A DNA stretch of 45,348 nucleotides. It comes from JAYEIA01 sp964472505 (GTDB taxonomy: Bacteria; Bacteroidota; Bacteroidia; Bacteroidales; JAADGE01). The notes beneath the pieces are model-generated. The model saw only the letters and a list, made by a program, of their open reading frames with translations. It was not told the DNA's origin and did no database searches. Shown here piece by piece: positions 31,692-45,348 of the stretch. How positions within the stretch are numbered: position 1 is the first letter of the stretch; every line of letters begins with the position of its first letter. Location of the stretch: assembly GCA_964472505.1 (NCBI GenBank), contig CAYYQW010000025.1, forward strand, positions 1-45,348, in the 5' to 3' direction. The translations under genes were made by a program, and so were the position numbers.

Positions 31692-32954
31692 ATGTACTCA
31701 AAAAACTTTTTAATCGTAACGATAAGCTTTGCACTGCTGCTTTTATACTCAAATGCCGAAGCACAAGCCTACGACATTTCCAAGCACCTTACCAATTCCG
31801 ACGATCAAGAACAATACGAGGAAATTAAAGAAGAAATCAGAGAAGCCGATGAAGTTTTCAGTCAAGCAAATCAAGCCGACGGAAACAGTGCCTACCGCAC
31901 ACACAAAAAGGCGTCAAAAATATACGATATTAACTACCGCTCTCTATATATGCTGTTAGCACCATATATAGATGATTTTACTGAAAAGTCCGAAGAAGAA
32001 AAAAGGAAAAAAATTCGTGTGCTAAATTTTACGGCTTCCGATAATTTTGGAGTGGCTATAAGCAAAAGACGCACAGCAGCAGAAGCCGATAAGGATGAAG
32101 CAATCAGTCTTTTTAAAGCGGCTCGTGACCACGACAAAAAAGCAGCGCAAGCACTTTATAAAGCTTTTGCGGTTTATTATGATGCGGAAGACTTTGAAAT
32201 TCAAGAAGATGATCCCTTCACCATAGCTGCATTGGAAAAAAGAGAAAGCTTTAAAGATAAAGAGTTTTCAGAAAAAAGCTATGAAGTAAAAACCGATGAA
32301 AAGGACAGGAAATATCCAAGCTATAAAAAGCCCACCGCCATCGAACTTGCCGATACAAAACATTCTTACAGTGTACAAATTGCTTCGGCGATTAAACCGG
32401 AGGATATCAGTTACCTGAACCGAAGATACCCCAAAACAGGTGAAATTCGGGAAGAACAAGTGGGCGGACGCTATAAATATACATTCGGTAATTTTGACAG
32501 CTACCGAGAAGCTTCAAAAGCCAGAGAAAATTGCGGCGTAAAAGGCGCTTTCGTTATCGCCTACAACGACAATCGCAGGCTAAAACATATCAGCGATGTA
32601 TTACTGCCCGAAGAACAACAAACTTACGAAGGCGAGGTCAATCGATCTCAAAACACCGGCAGAGCCGATGAAACAGACGATATCAGCCAAAATAACATCA
32701 CGGAAGAATCAAACAAAGCAGTGGAATACCGTGTGCAAATCGGCACATCCAGAATTCCGGCAAGCCAAAGCCAACTTGATGAAATGAATAAAACCGATTT
32801 ACCCGTAAAAACGGTAAAAAAAACCAAGCTATATAAATACACCATCGGTAGTTTTGATTCTTACCAAGAAGCTAAATCGTTCATCCAATCACACAGGCTT
32901 TCGGATGCTTTTGTGGTAAAGTTTGAAAACGGAAAGGAAGTCAGTTTAAAATAA
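31692..32954 (+). CDS. Exported protein with two SPOR-like domains
   Basis: Exported protein of 420 residues. ATG 31692 opens a signal peptide (MYSKNFLIVTISFALLLLYSNAEAQA); six codons further upstream are open but add nothing. Residues ~27-190 form a charged helical region (QYEEIKEEIREADEVFSQAN) that resembles TPR-like or coiled structure. Two SPOR-like domains follow, at about 222-292 (HSYSVQIAS...YKYTFGNFDSYREASKARE) and 344-420 (VEYRVQIGTS...YKYTIGSFDSYQEAKSFIQ). SPOR domains bind denuded glycan strands of septal peptidoglycan, so a periplasmic wall-associated role is likely. Transcribed alone after a 436-base gap. Confidence 0.85.
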   Translation: MYSKNFLIVTISFALLLLYSNAEAQAYDISKHLTNSDDQEQYEEIKEEIREADEVFSQANQADGNSAYRTHKKASKIYDINYRSLYMLLAPYIDDFTEKSEEEKRKKIRVLNFTASDNFGVAISKRRTAAEADKDEAISLFKAARDHDKKAAQALYKAFAVYYDAEDFEIQEDDPFTIAALEKRESFKDKEFSEKSYEVKTDEKDRKYPSYKKPTAIELADTKHSYSVQIASAIKPEDISYLNRRYPKTGEIREEQVGGRYKYTFGNFDSYREASKARENCGVKGAFVIAYNDNRRLKHISDVLLPEEQQTYEGEVNRSQNTGRADETDDISQNNITEESNKAVEYRVQIGTSRIPASQSQLDEMNKTDLPVKTVKKTKLYKYTIGSFDSYQEAKSFIQSHRLSDAFVVKFENGKEVSLK

Positions 32955-33041
32955 AGTTTAAACACCATAAAAAAAAGGATGGCAAAATATTGGAATGTTT
33001 AATAAACCTAAAAATCCTTCCGGTGAAACTATCATAAGGGC

Positions 33042-34748
33042 TTACCTCAATATCTGTATGGAGCCTTTTTCTTCCCATTCCTTTTTGTCTTTACCTATAC
33101 CTTTAAAGATAAAATAATAAATACCCGGTGAAGCTTTCAAGTTTGTAATTGGTACTGAGCCGTCCCAACCGGCTTCGGCTTCTTCCTGATTGTCCGTTTC
33201 AAACATTTTACGCCCCCAGCGTGAATAGATCACAAAATTAAACTTCTCCATACCCTCAACTGTAAGCGTAAGAACATCGTTAATGCCGTTTTCATCGGGC
33301 GAGAAAAAATTAGGCACATTAAGATCGGACGGTTCTACCGAAACCTCTACCAACAAGGTATCCGAATCGGTACAGCCGTCTTCTGCTTCGGCTGTATAAA
33401 CTAAAGTATAATCACCTTTCTCCAAGTAAGTATGTGTGGTCTGATTACCCGTCAGATTGCCGCTGTCATCGCCGGGCTCCCAATTATGATACACAGCCCA
33501 ATCCGTAGTGCTCGTTAGGCTTACATCCAATTTTGCCTGCCCTGCCGGCGGTTCGGCCGTAAAACTTGCTCGCTCTACCGGCAAGCCAATCGAAGTATCA
33601 GCCGGGCAGTTCCAATTATTTTTCATTGTAAAACGATAAGCGTTGTTTCCGTAAACCTCCGGACTTGCTACCGCAATTCCTTTTATACCGCCTTCATCCA
33701 AATTTTGTATTTGTGTGATTGGGTTTCCGCTTCCTTCCCATAAAGCAGTGGTACTTATCAAAGAATCGGTAAAACTCCAAAGCGGCGGAAGAGCTTCCTC
33801 CGAAAAGATTATTTCCTGATCAAAAACATAGCCGCTGTCTTGTGGTGTATTGTCGGTAACTTGAATCGCCCACTCACCATTCATCGGACAGCCATTAAGC
33901 ACGCTCCAATCTTCAAAAGCCTCATAATCAGATTCAGGAAGCGTTTCTCCGACAAAATCACTCATCAGTCCGTTAGCAGAAGCAGGCGACCAGCAATAAG
34001 TATAGGGCTCTCCGTATCCTTCGGCATGATTATCTGAGGGAACACCCATTACGGCATCATTGTCGGCATAATCTTTCAAAATAACCGAGCTTCCGTCGGG
34101 ACAAATTAGCTCAACACACAAATCTCCCATATTGGCATGTTCTGCCGAAACACAAACCGAGTCAATATCACCGGCGGAGAATAGAGCCTCTTTTGAAAAT
34201 TCATAAAAAGAAAAAGCAGTCGTGTATAAGTTATCTTCGCTGAGCAAAATAGGCACCGGGTTTTCAATAAAATATTCCGGTTCGTCTTCCCAGAGGTAGG
34301 GATAAGCAATTCCGGTTAGTGTAGAAAAGCTTCCTTTACATATTCCGTATTGGTCTTCGGGTAAGCCGTTGTTGGTTCCTTCAAAAACCGGCTGATGCGC
34401 TACACGTACCGTCTGAATATCGTACCCGGTATTATTGGCTTGATCGCTGACCTCGCATCGCACCCGATAGCCTCCGCCTTCAGAATAGTTATGGCTCAAG
34501 GAATCAAGCCCCGTTTCTTCTGCCGTATTTCCGTCATCGAAAAACCATGCATATAAAGCATCTTCAACCGGAACACCGCCAAGGGTGGCTTCCGCTTCAA
34601 ATATTATGAGGCTGTCTCGGCATACGCTTATGGTATCGCCGTGCTCGGCCGTAAGCGGAACTGTTTGAGTGCTTATCGTAACATCTATTTGAGAGTAAGC
34701 AGTTATGGAATAAAATATTACAGACAGAATTATAAGTGTTCTTTTCAC
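33042..34748 (-). CDS. Secreted adhesin-like protein with PKD, P-domain and T9SS type B sorting domain
   Basis: Secreted protein of 568 residues. Order: signal peptide (1-19), a PKD-like domain (about 30-115; YAWFFDDGNTAEETG...HNYSEGGGYRV), a proprotein-convertase P-like jelly roll (about 190-325; NMGDLCVELICPDGSSVIL...GEWAIQVTDNTPQDSGYV), a second PKD-like domain (about 395-470; YHNWEPGDDSGNLTGNQTTHTYLEKGDYTL) and a C-terminal gliding-motility/type B sorting domain (VPNFFSPDENGINDVL...YSRWGRKMFET...YYFIFKG). No protease domain accompanies the P-domain. It is exported by the type IX system, which is not encoded in this window. Divergent from pcrA and led by its own promoter. Confidence 0.93.
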   Translation of the reverse strand: MKRTLIILSVIFYSITAYSQIDVTISTQTVPLTAEHGDTISVCRDSLIIFEAEATLGGVPVEDALYAWFFDDGNTAEETGLDSLSHNYSEGGGYRVRCEVSDQANNTGYDIQTVRVAHQPVFEGTNNGLPEDQYGICKGSFSTLTGIAYPYLWEDEPEYFIENPVPILLSEDNLYTTAFSFYEFSKEALFSAGDIDSVCVSAEHANMGDLCVELICPDGSSVILKDYADNDAVMGVPSDNHAEGYGEPYTYCWSPASANGLMSDFVGETLPESDYEAFEDWSVLNGCPMNGEWAIQVTDNTPQDSGYVFDQEIIFSEEALPPLWSFTDSLISTTALWEGSGNPITQIQNLDEGGIKGIAVASPEVYGNNAYRFTMKNNWNCPADTSIGLPVERASFTAEPPAGQAKLDVSLTSTTDWAVYHNWEPGDDSGNLTGNQTTHTYLEKGDYTLVYTAEAEDGCTDSDTLLVEVSVEPSDLNVPNFFSPDENGINDVLTLTVEGMEKFNFVIYSRWGRKMFETDNQEEAEAGWDGSVPITNLKASPGIYYFIFKGIGKDKKEWEEKGSIQILR

Positions 34749-34764
34749 AATTATACGTTTTTCG

Positions 34765-34794
34765 CAAAAATAGAATATATATCTTTTTTAACAA
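34765..34794 (-). promoter_or_regulatory. Promoter of the T9SS type B cargo gene
   Basis: Minus strand: TTG (34794-34792), 19-base spacer, TATTTTTG (34772-34765). Start codon at 34748, leader about 10 bases. Confidence 0.65.
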
Positions 34795-34831
34795 CCAAGC
34801 ATAAAAAATATTTTACGGATAGTTATGATAT

Positions 34832-34865
34832 TTTGTGTTTTTTGGCAGGCTTCTTCTTACTTTTG
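34832..34865 (+). promoter_or_regulatory. Promoter of pcrA, fixing its start
   Basis: TTTG (34832-34835), 22-base spacer, TACTTTTG (34858-34865). Transcription from about 34872 leaves GTG 34884 as the first sensible start codon and excludes the upstream frame. Confidence 0.65.
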
Positions 34866-34883
34866 CAAAAAAAATCATACAAG

Positions 34884-37205
34884 GTGCAAGACTATTTAAA
34901 CGAATTAAACAAAGCTCAAAAAGCCGCCGTGGTAAATACCGACGGCCCGGCATTGGTAATTGCCGGAGCCGGCAGCGGAAAAACGCGGGTACTTACCTAT
35001 CGCATTGCCCATTTATTGGAAAAAGGTGTTGACCCGTCCAAAATATTGTCGCTCACTTTTACTAACAAAGCGGCCCGAGAAATGAAAGAACGTATCGGAG
35101 AAATAATCGGCGCTGAAAAAGCGGCTCGTCTTTGGATGGGTACTTTTCACTCTGTATTTGCCCGCATTTTGCGCTATGAAGCCGAGCATATCGGCTTTCC
35201 CTCGTCATTTACCATTTATGATGCACAAGATGCTCGTTCCTTGGTAAACAGCATTATAAAACAACTGGAGCTAAATGATAACTATAAGTCGCGAAACATT
35301 TATTCAAAAATTTCGAAAGCAAAAAACAACTTAGTTACTTCAGCCGTGTACAGTGCTAATCAAAATTTCAGGATTACGGATGAAAAAGCGCTGCGCCCTG
35401 AGTTTCATCGTATTTATTCCTTGTATGAACGTCGGTGTTTTGAAGCCGGCTCAATGGATTTTGACGATCTATTACTCAAAACCAACATCCTGTTTCGCGA
35501 CCACCCGGAGGTTTTAAGAAAATACCAAGAGCGTTTCCGCTATATTCTGGTTGATGAGTATCAAGATACCAACTATTCGCAATACCTGATTATAAAAAAG
35601 TTGGCCGAACAGCATAAGAATGTCTGCGTAGTGGGCGATGATGCGCAAAGTATTTATGCGTTTCGAGGTGCCAAAATTGAAAACATTCTTAATTTCAGAA
35701 AAGACTATAAAGACTATAAACTTTTTAAGCTGGAACGCAACTACCGCTCCACATCCAATATTGTGGAAGCTGCCAACTCGGTCATTGAAAAGAACAAAAG
35801 CCGAATTGAGAAAAAGGTTTTTGCACACGGCGGGCAAGGTGATAAAATCAAAATCATACGCTCACTTACCGATAATGAAGAAGGCTTTAAAATAACCAAT
35901 ATCATTAATGACTCCATTTACCGAGACCATACCAAATACTCGGATCATGCCATACTTTACCGGACCAATGCACAATCGCGAATTTTTGAAGAAGCATTAC
36001 GAAAACGCAACATACCCTACAAAGTATATGGCGGCACATCCTTTTACCAAAGGAAAGAAATAAAAGATATTCTGGCTTACTATAAATTTACCGTAAACCC
36101 GAAAGACAACGAGTCGCTTAAAAGAATCATAAACTATCCGCGCAGAGGAATCGGCAATACAACCCTTGAGCGCATTGAAAATTATGCCGATGCCAATGAT
36201 ATTTCCATGTGGGAAACCATTGAAAAATCTAAAACCATTGATATAAATCTGAATTCCAGAGCATTAAATCAAATATACGGTTTTGCTTCCGTAATGGATG
36301 ACTTCATGCAAAAACTTCCGGTAACGGATGCCTACAGCCTGGCAAAGCAAATTGCATCGGAAAGCGGTATTCTGAAAGAACTTCACAAAAGTAAAGCACC
36401 TGAAGAGATCGTGCGTCATGAAAATGTTCAGGAATTGCTGAACGGTATCAAAGAATTCACCGATGCTTATGAAGAAGCCGACAAAGTAACACTTGACAAA
36501 TTTCTGGAAGAAGTTTCGCTGCTTACCGATATGGATAACGAAAGCGAAGAAGACAAAAACAAAGTCAGTCTGATGACCATACATGCGGCAAAAGGTTTGG
36601 AATTCAGAAATGTATATATAGTAGGTGTGGAAGAAGGCTTGTTTCCCGGCGAAATGTCGGCACAAAGCCCAAAAGACTTGGAAGAAGAACGTCGTCTGTT
36701 TTACGTAGCCATAACGCGTGCTGAAAAAGAACTGATAATTAGCTATGCCGGCCAGCGTTATCGTTGGGGAAAACTAATTGACAGTGTAGCAAGTCGTTTT
36801 ATTAAAGATATTGACAGACAATACATTGACGACTCGGAAGACGAAAACAGTAATAATTTCAGAACACCAAGCTTCAGACAAAAAACCGGTTTTAAACCCA
36901 ATAAGAAATCATATACGAAAAAACCCTTTATTCCAAAAAATAAGAATTCCGCAGCAGGCTCAGTAAGCATTACAAAAACGAATAAAACCGTAAGTTCAAA
37001 AGAAATTCAAACTTCCAACATTGAGCTGCCGGATTCAATGAAATTTATAGAGCCGGGCAAAAAGGTGAAACATGCTAAATTCGGAACGGGAACCGTATTG
37101 GCTTTAGAACAGGAAATGCCCAACACCAAAGCGTCCATAGATTTTCCGGGCATAGGTACAAAAACTCTGCTGCTGAAATTCGCCAAATTGCAGGCCTGCG
37201 ATTAA
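34884..37205 (+). CDS. pcrA: ATP-dependent DNA helicase, UvrD/PcrA family
   Basis: SF1A 3'-5' DNA helicase for repair and replication restart. Motifs in order: Q-motif LNKAQKAAV, I AGAGSGKTRVL, II VDEYQDTN, III GDDAQSIYAFRGA, IV LERNYRST, V TIHAAKGLEF, VI RRLFYVAITRA. The C-terminal tail (about 720-773, GKKVKHAKFGTGTVLALE...TLLLKFAKLQ) is the Tudor-like domain that contacts RNA polymerase in PcrA. The start is GTG 34884 (773 residues), placed just before the Q-motif and just after a promoter. The frame is open 81 codons further upstream, but that stretch overlaps the divergent T9SS gene and its codons look like non-coding sequence. Confidence 0.95.
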   Translation: MQDYLNELNKAQKAAVVNTDGPALVIAGAGSGKTRVLTYRIAHLLEKGVDPSKILSLTFTNKAAREMKERIGEIIGAEKAARLWMGTFHSVFARILRYEAEHIGFPSSFTIYDAQDARSLVNSIIKQLELNDNYKSRNIYSKISKAKNNLVTSAVYSANQNFRITDEKALRPEFHRIYSLYERRCFEAGSMDFDDLLLKTNILFRDHPEVLRKYQERFRYILVDEYQDTNYSQYLIIKKLAEQHKNVCVVGDDAQSIYAFRGAKIENILNFRKDYKDYKLFKLERNYRSTSNIVEAANSVIEKNKSRIEKKVFAHGGQGDKIKIIRSLTDNEEGFKITNIINDSIYRDHTKYSDHAILYRTNAQSRIFEEALRKRNIPYKVYGGTSFYQRKEIKDILAYYKFTVNPKDNESLKRIINYPRRGIGNTTLERIENYADANDISMWETIEKSKTIDINLNSRALNQIYGFASVMDDFMQKLPVTDAYSLAKQIASESGILKELHKSKAPEEIVRHENVQELLNGIKEFTDAYEEADKVTLDKFLEEVSLLTDMDNESEEDKNKVSLMTIHAAKGLEFRNVYIVGVEEGLFPGEMSAQSPKDLEEERRLFYVAITRAEKELIISYAGQRYRWGKLIDSVASRFIKDIDRQYIDDSEDENSNNFRTPSFRQKTGFKPNKKSYTKKPFIPKNKNSAAGSVSITKTNKTVSSKEIQTSNIELPDSMKFIEPGKKVKHAKFGTGTVLALEQEMPNTKASIDFPGIGTKTLLLKFAKLQACD

Positions 37206-37326
37206 ACAAAGTTCTATGAATAATAAAACCGGAAGTTTTGCCCGGGATTCTTATGTTCTAATGCATACAAATAATCTTCAAAGGCTGTACTTTCATGGAA
37301 GTAAACCTTAATCCGGGAAAAATTAA

Positions 37327-37357
37327 TTGTAAAAAAAGACATTTTTAAATACTTTTA
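37327..37357 (+). promoter_or_regulatory. Probable promoter of the histidine-kinase operon
   Basis: TTG (37327-37329), 20-base spacer, TACTTTTA (37350-37357, last base off consensus). Start codon at 37388. Confidence 0.5.
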
Positions 37358-37387
37358 GGCTTTGACGGTAAAAATTAGGAAGAACAC

Positions 37388-42643
<5,256 letters not shown>

Positions 42644-42692
42644 AATCTTTACATATTTAAGCAAGCTTATTTAATCAACCCATATTAAAGCA

Positions 42693-44540
42693 ATGACAGA
42701 GAACAGAGGAAAACAAAATAAGATACTGATTGTTGACGACATTATTGACAACATCAATGTAGCAGCTAATATGCTCAAAAGCGAGGACATAGATATCGGT
42801 ATAGCTTTAAATGCCGAAGAAGCCATTGATTTTGTACGAACCAACGAAACCGACCTTATACTTTTGGATGTGATGATGCCCGGTATGAGCGGTTTTGAAC
42901 TTTGTGAAAAGCTTAAAGCTGATGAAGCCACCAAGGATATTACCATAATCTTCCTGACGGCCAAAGACAGCAGCGAAGATGTTGTAAAAGGCTTCGAAAT
43001 TGGGGCAGTGGATTATGTTACCAAACCTTTTAATGCACCCGAACTTATTGCACGCGTGCACACGCAGCTCACCAACATTAATCAAAAAAAGCAGCTCAAA
43101 GAACGCAAACAATTTTTTAATACCATAATTAACAGCAATACCGATTGGGTTTTTGCGCAAGATAAAAACAATGAGATACTTTTTGCCAATAAAAGCTTTT
43201 TGAGTACTTTGGAACTCTTCGAAATAAAATCCTGCGACTCAATAACTTTTGAAGAACTCAAGAATCCGGAAGGCAATACGCCGGATATCTTCAAAAAAGA
43301 TGTTTCATACGTTTTTAATACAAAAAAAAAATACTATAATCCCAAAGAAGATATATGTCTGCCCAGCGGGGAAAAATTAAGCTTTGAAATACAAAAGATT
43401 CCCTTGTTAGACGAAGAACAAAAGGTTTTCTCGGTTCTTACTTTTGCCCACGACATCACCCGAAGCGTTGAAGCCGAAGAACAACTCAAACAACTCAACG
43501 AAGAGTTGGAAAGGCTTGTAGAACAACGTACACAAGAGCTTGAAATAAGCCGGAAAAATTTCAAAGTGCTTTACGACAAAAGTATGGACGCCATAATTAT
43601 CAATGATTTTGACGGGAACATACTTAAAGTAAATGAAGCCGCCTGCAAAATGCTCGGATATACCGAAAAAGAACTTGTGAATTTAAAAACCGACCGGTTT
43701 CTTCCGGCAAATTTTTGGAAAAAAAGAGAAAATCTCAGAGAAGACCTTTGGAGCGGGAAACATAAAGTTTATGAAACCGTTAACATAAGAAAAGACGGGG
43801 AAGAAATACCGGTGGAAGTAAGCAGCACTAAAATTGTTTATTACGACAAAGAAGTACTATTATCGGCCGGGCGCGACATAAGCATCAGAAAAGAAACCGA
43901 AAAGCAAAAACTCAAAACAATAATCGCTACGGAAGAAAAAGAACGCAAACGCTTTGCCAAAGACCTTCACGACGGTTTAGGCGCCACTCTTTCGGCTGCA
44001 AAAATGTATCTGAACATAGCAAAACGAACACCCGACAATCCGGAAAAAGCCAATGAAATGCTCACCGAAGCCATCGAACTTATTGACAAGGCCGGAAAAA
44101 ATGCCAAAGAAATTGCCGTCAATATTCGCCCGCATGATTTATCTAATTTTGGGCTCGCCGTTTCTTTACAAAACTTCTGCGAACGCATAAATAATATTGA
44201 AACCATTCATATTAATTTAGATACATCAAAATTTAAAGCCAAACCCGATGATCAACAGGAACAGCATATATTTAGGCTCGTTAATGAACTCATAAACAAC
44301 ACCTTAAAATATGCCGATGCAAAAGACATAAACATCAAACTGTCATCCGACGATAACGTAATTTTTATAGATTATGAAGACAACGGCAAAGGTTTTGATT
44401 ACGAAAAAATAATGAACAGTAATAAATCCGGCACAGGGCTTGATAATATTATTGAGCGATCGGAAGTTATGGGCGGAAAAGCAAAAATAACCGCTCAACC
44501 GGGCAAAGGCATGAAAGCTCAAATAACTCTGTCAATATAA
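42693..44540 (+). CDS. REC-PAS-PAS histidine kinase of the NarX/DegS type (HisKA_3)
   Basis: Cytoplasmic kinase of 615 residues. An N-terminal receiver (about 9-125, D59 in LILLDVMMPG) is followed by a PAS domain (about 140-265), a coiled coil (QLNEELERLVEQRTQELE), a second PAS (about 285-405) and a HisKA_3 dimerisation domain with H426 in KDLHDGLGATLS, then a short HATPase (NELINNTLKYADA, DNGKGFD, GTGLDNI). A receiver at the N-terminus of a HisKA_3 kinase means it can itself be switched by an upstream kinase, most obviously the hybrid kinase encoded just before. The LuxR-type regulator starts 12 bases later and is its likely substrate. Confidence 0.93.
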   Translation: MTENRGKQNKILIVDDIIDNINVAANMLKSEDIDIGIALNAEEAIDFVRTNETDLILLDVMMPGMSGFELCEKLKADEATKDITIIFLTAKDSSEDVVKGFEIGAVDYVTKPFNAPELIARVHTQLTNINQKKQLKERKQFFNTIINSNTDWVFAQDKNNEILFANKSFLSTLELFEIKSCDSITFEELKNPEGNTPDIFKKDVSYVFNTKKKYYNPKEDICLPSGEKLSFEIQKIPLLDEEQKVFSVLTFAHDITRSVEAEEQLKQLNEELERLVEQRTQELEISRKNFKVLYDKSMDAIIINDFDGNILKVNEAACKMLGYTEKELVNLKTDRFLPANFWKKRENLREDLWSGKHKVYETVNIRKDGEEIPVEVSSTKIVYYDKEVLLSAGRDISIRKETEKQKLKTIIATEEKERKRFAKDLHDGLGATLSAAKMYLNIAKRTPDNPEKANEMLTEAIELIDKAGKNAKEIAVNIRPHDLSNFGLAVSLQNFCERINNIETIHINLDTSKFKAKPDDQQEQHIFRLVNELINNTLKYADAKDINIKLSSDDNVIFIDYEDNGKGFDYEKIMNSNKSGTGLDNIIERSEVMGGKAKITAQPGKGMKAQITLSI

Positions 44541-44552
44541 TGCATTGTTTAA

Positions 44553-45209
44553 ATGGATAAGCACAAAATCGTAATAGTCGATGATCATAAAGTCTTCAGA
44601 AAAGGGCTTCGGATGGTTATTGAAACCCGGAGCACGGCAACTGTAACGGGTGAATTCTCTTCCGGAGAGCAATTTTTGGAACAAATATCAAGCATCCGCT
44701 GTGATATGATATTTATGGACATCAGCATGCCTGTTTTAGACGGTTTTGAAACCACCGAAACCGCTCTTAAGATAAATCCGAAACTCAAAATCATAGGCAT
44801 GTCGGCAAATGATGATATTGCATCGGTAAACAAATTATTAGAAGCCGGAGCTGTTGGCTTTCTCTCTAAAAATGCCGACTTCGATGAAATACACGACGCC
44901 ATAAAATACACAGCAGCCGGTGATAATTATTTTTCCGGAAATGTGCTTATCAAACTATCCAAAAGTTTTGGTAAATCTGCCCAAAAAAAACAACAAAGCA
45001 ATATTGTCGATGAATTATCAAAGCGTGAATATGAAGTATTACAACTGATATGCCAAGGGCTTTCAAACCAAGAAATCGCCGATAAATTAAATATTACGGA
45101 TCGAACCGTAGAAAAACACAAAAGCAATCTCTACCTTAAAACCAATACCGAGAACATTTTAAATTTGGTTCTTTTTGCCTTTAAAAGCGATATCGTTCCT
45201 TCTCCCTAA
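44553..45209 (+). CDS. NarL/FixJ-type response regulator
   Basis: DNA-binding response regulator of 218 residues. Receiver domain at about 5-120 with D10/D11 acidic pocket, phospho-acceptor D56 in MIFMDISMP and the conserved Lys in FLSKNADF. The C-terminal LuxR/GerE helix-turn-helix (about 150-210) reads LSKREYEVLQLICQGLSNQEIADKLNITDRTVEKHKSNLYLKTN. It is the last gene of the three-gene signalling operon, 12 bases after the HisKA_3 kinase, its probable cognate partner. Target promoters cannot be predicted. The 139 bases after its stop hold only a small CGGCT/AGCCG hairpin (45232-45244). Confidence 0.95.
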   Translation: MDKHKIVIVDDHKVFRKGLRMVIETRSTATVTGEFSSGEQFLEQISSIRCDMIFMDISMPVLDGFETTETALKINPKLKIIGMSANDDIASVNKLLEAGAVGFLSKNADFDEIHDAIKYTAAGDNYFSGNVLIKLSKSFGKSAQKKQQSNIVDELSKREYEVLQLICQGLSNQEIADKLNITDRTVEKHKSNLYLKTNTENILNLVLFAFKSDIVPSP

Positions 45210-45348
45210 AGGATGCAATTCAGCTGTTCTCCGGCTCATAGCCGTCAAGTCAATACAATTATTATATATTTTTAATTAGTCATAATTATTGATCACTAAT
45301 TTTCATATATAAAAAGATGCCCTAAAAATTAGGATGAGCTAAGTCCGG

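Noticed and set aside
31499..31828. 109-codon frame overlapping the start of the SPOR gene
   Set aside because: Low-complexity translation in a different frame running into a gene with a clear signal peptide; not credible coding.
34641..34883. 81-codon N-terminal extension of the helicase
   Set aside because: It overlaps the divergent T9SS gene and contains the pcrA promoter; the family starts at the Q-motif after GTG 34884.
45232..45244. CGGCT-CAT-AGCCG hairpin after the response regulator as a terminator
   Set aside because: Only five pairs and no T-run follow it; too weak to call.

Overview
The window looks like a chromosomal segment of a Bacteroidota bacterium. Three things point there. 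Two secreted proteins end in type IX secretion sorting domains, one type A (6511-8763, minus) and one type B (33042-34748, minus). Many genes are preceded by the phylum's own promoter pattern, TTTG/TTG then 18-22 bases then TAnnTTTG, with no clear Shine-Dalgarno. Typical families are present (DUF5063, SiaB/SiaC, YfiR, SPOR, LysM plus periplasmic binding, BT0820-like HAD). The DNA is AT-rich and uniform in style. I see no rRNA, tRNA, insertion sequence, integrase, phage gene or CRISPR array. No genus can be named from sequence alone.

Layout. 1-5.1 kb: a lipoprotein (minus) diverges from a haem operon hemN-hemG/Y-hemH. 5.2-10 kb: a carboxypeptidase-regulatory-like protein, a Lys-C-type secreted protease (minus) with a long structured leader, and a family 2 glycosyltransferase. 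10-14.9 kb: a LysM/periplasmic-binding fusion, a YfiR-family protein, a strong terminator, then a membrane 4HB-HAMP-GAF-PAS protein with no recognisable output domain. 15-20.9 kb: a double thioredoxin protein, a small HAD phosphatase (minus) behind a probable short RNA with its own promoter and terminator, lipoproteins, a PagL-like deacylase, a small membrane protein and a FemX-like transferase (minus). 21.2-24 kb: DUF5063 protein, a tail-anchored HTH protein, a class IV aminotransferase and YqgE/AlgH (minus). 24-29.7 kb: a Wza/Wzc capsule-export pair, a PLP trans-sulfuration enzyme and a THUMP RNA methyltransferase. 29.8-33 kb: SiaB kinase, SiaC phosphoprotein, a lipoprotein and a two-SPOR protein. 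33-37.2 kb: the type B T9SS cargo diverging from pcrA. 37.4-45.2 kb: a 1751-residue hybrid histidine kinase, a REC-PAS-PAS-HisKA_3 kinase and a NarL-type response regulator in one operon.

The main theme is signalling. YfiR and SiaB/SiaC are known from proteobacterial systems whose output is cyclic-di-GMP, yet no GGDEF or EAL domain is encoded anywhere here. YfiR sits instead beside a HAMP-GAF-PAS membrane protein, and SiaC keeps its phosphothreonine. These pairs are the best candidates for undescribed signalling wiring. A second point of interest is a leader motif shared by the protease mRNA and the short RNA upstream of the HAD gene.
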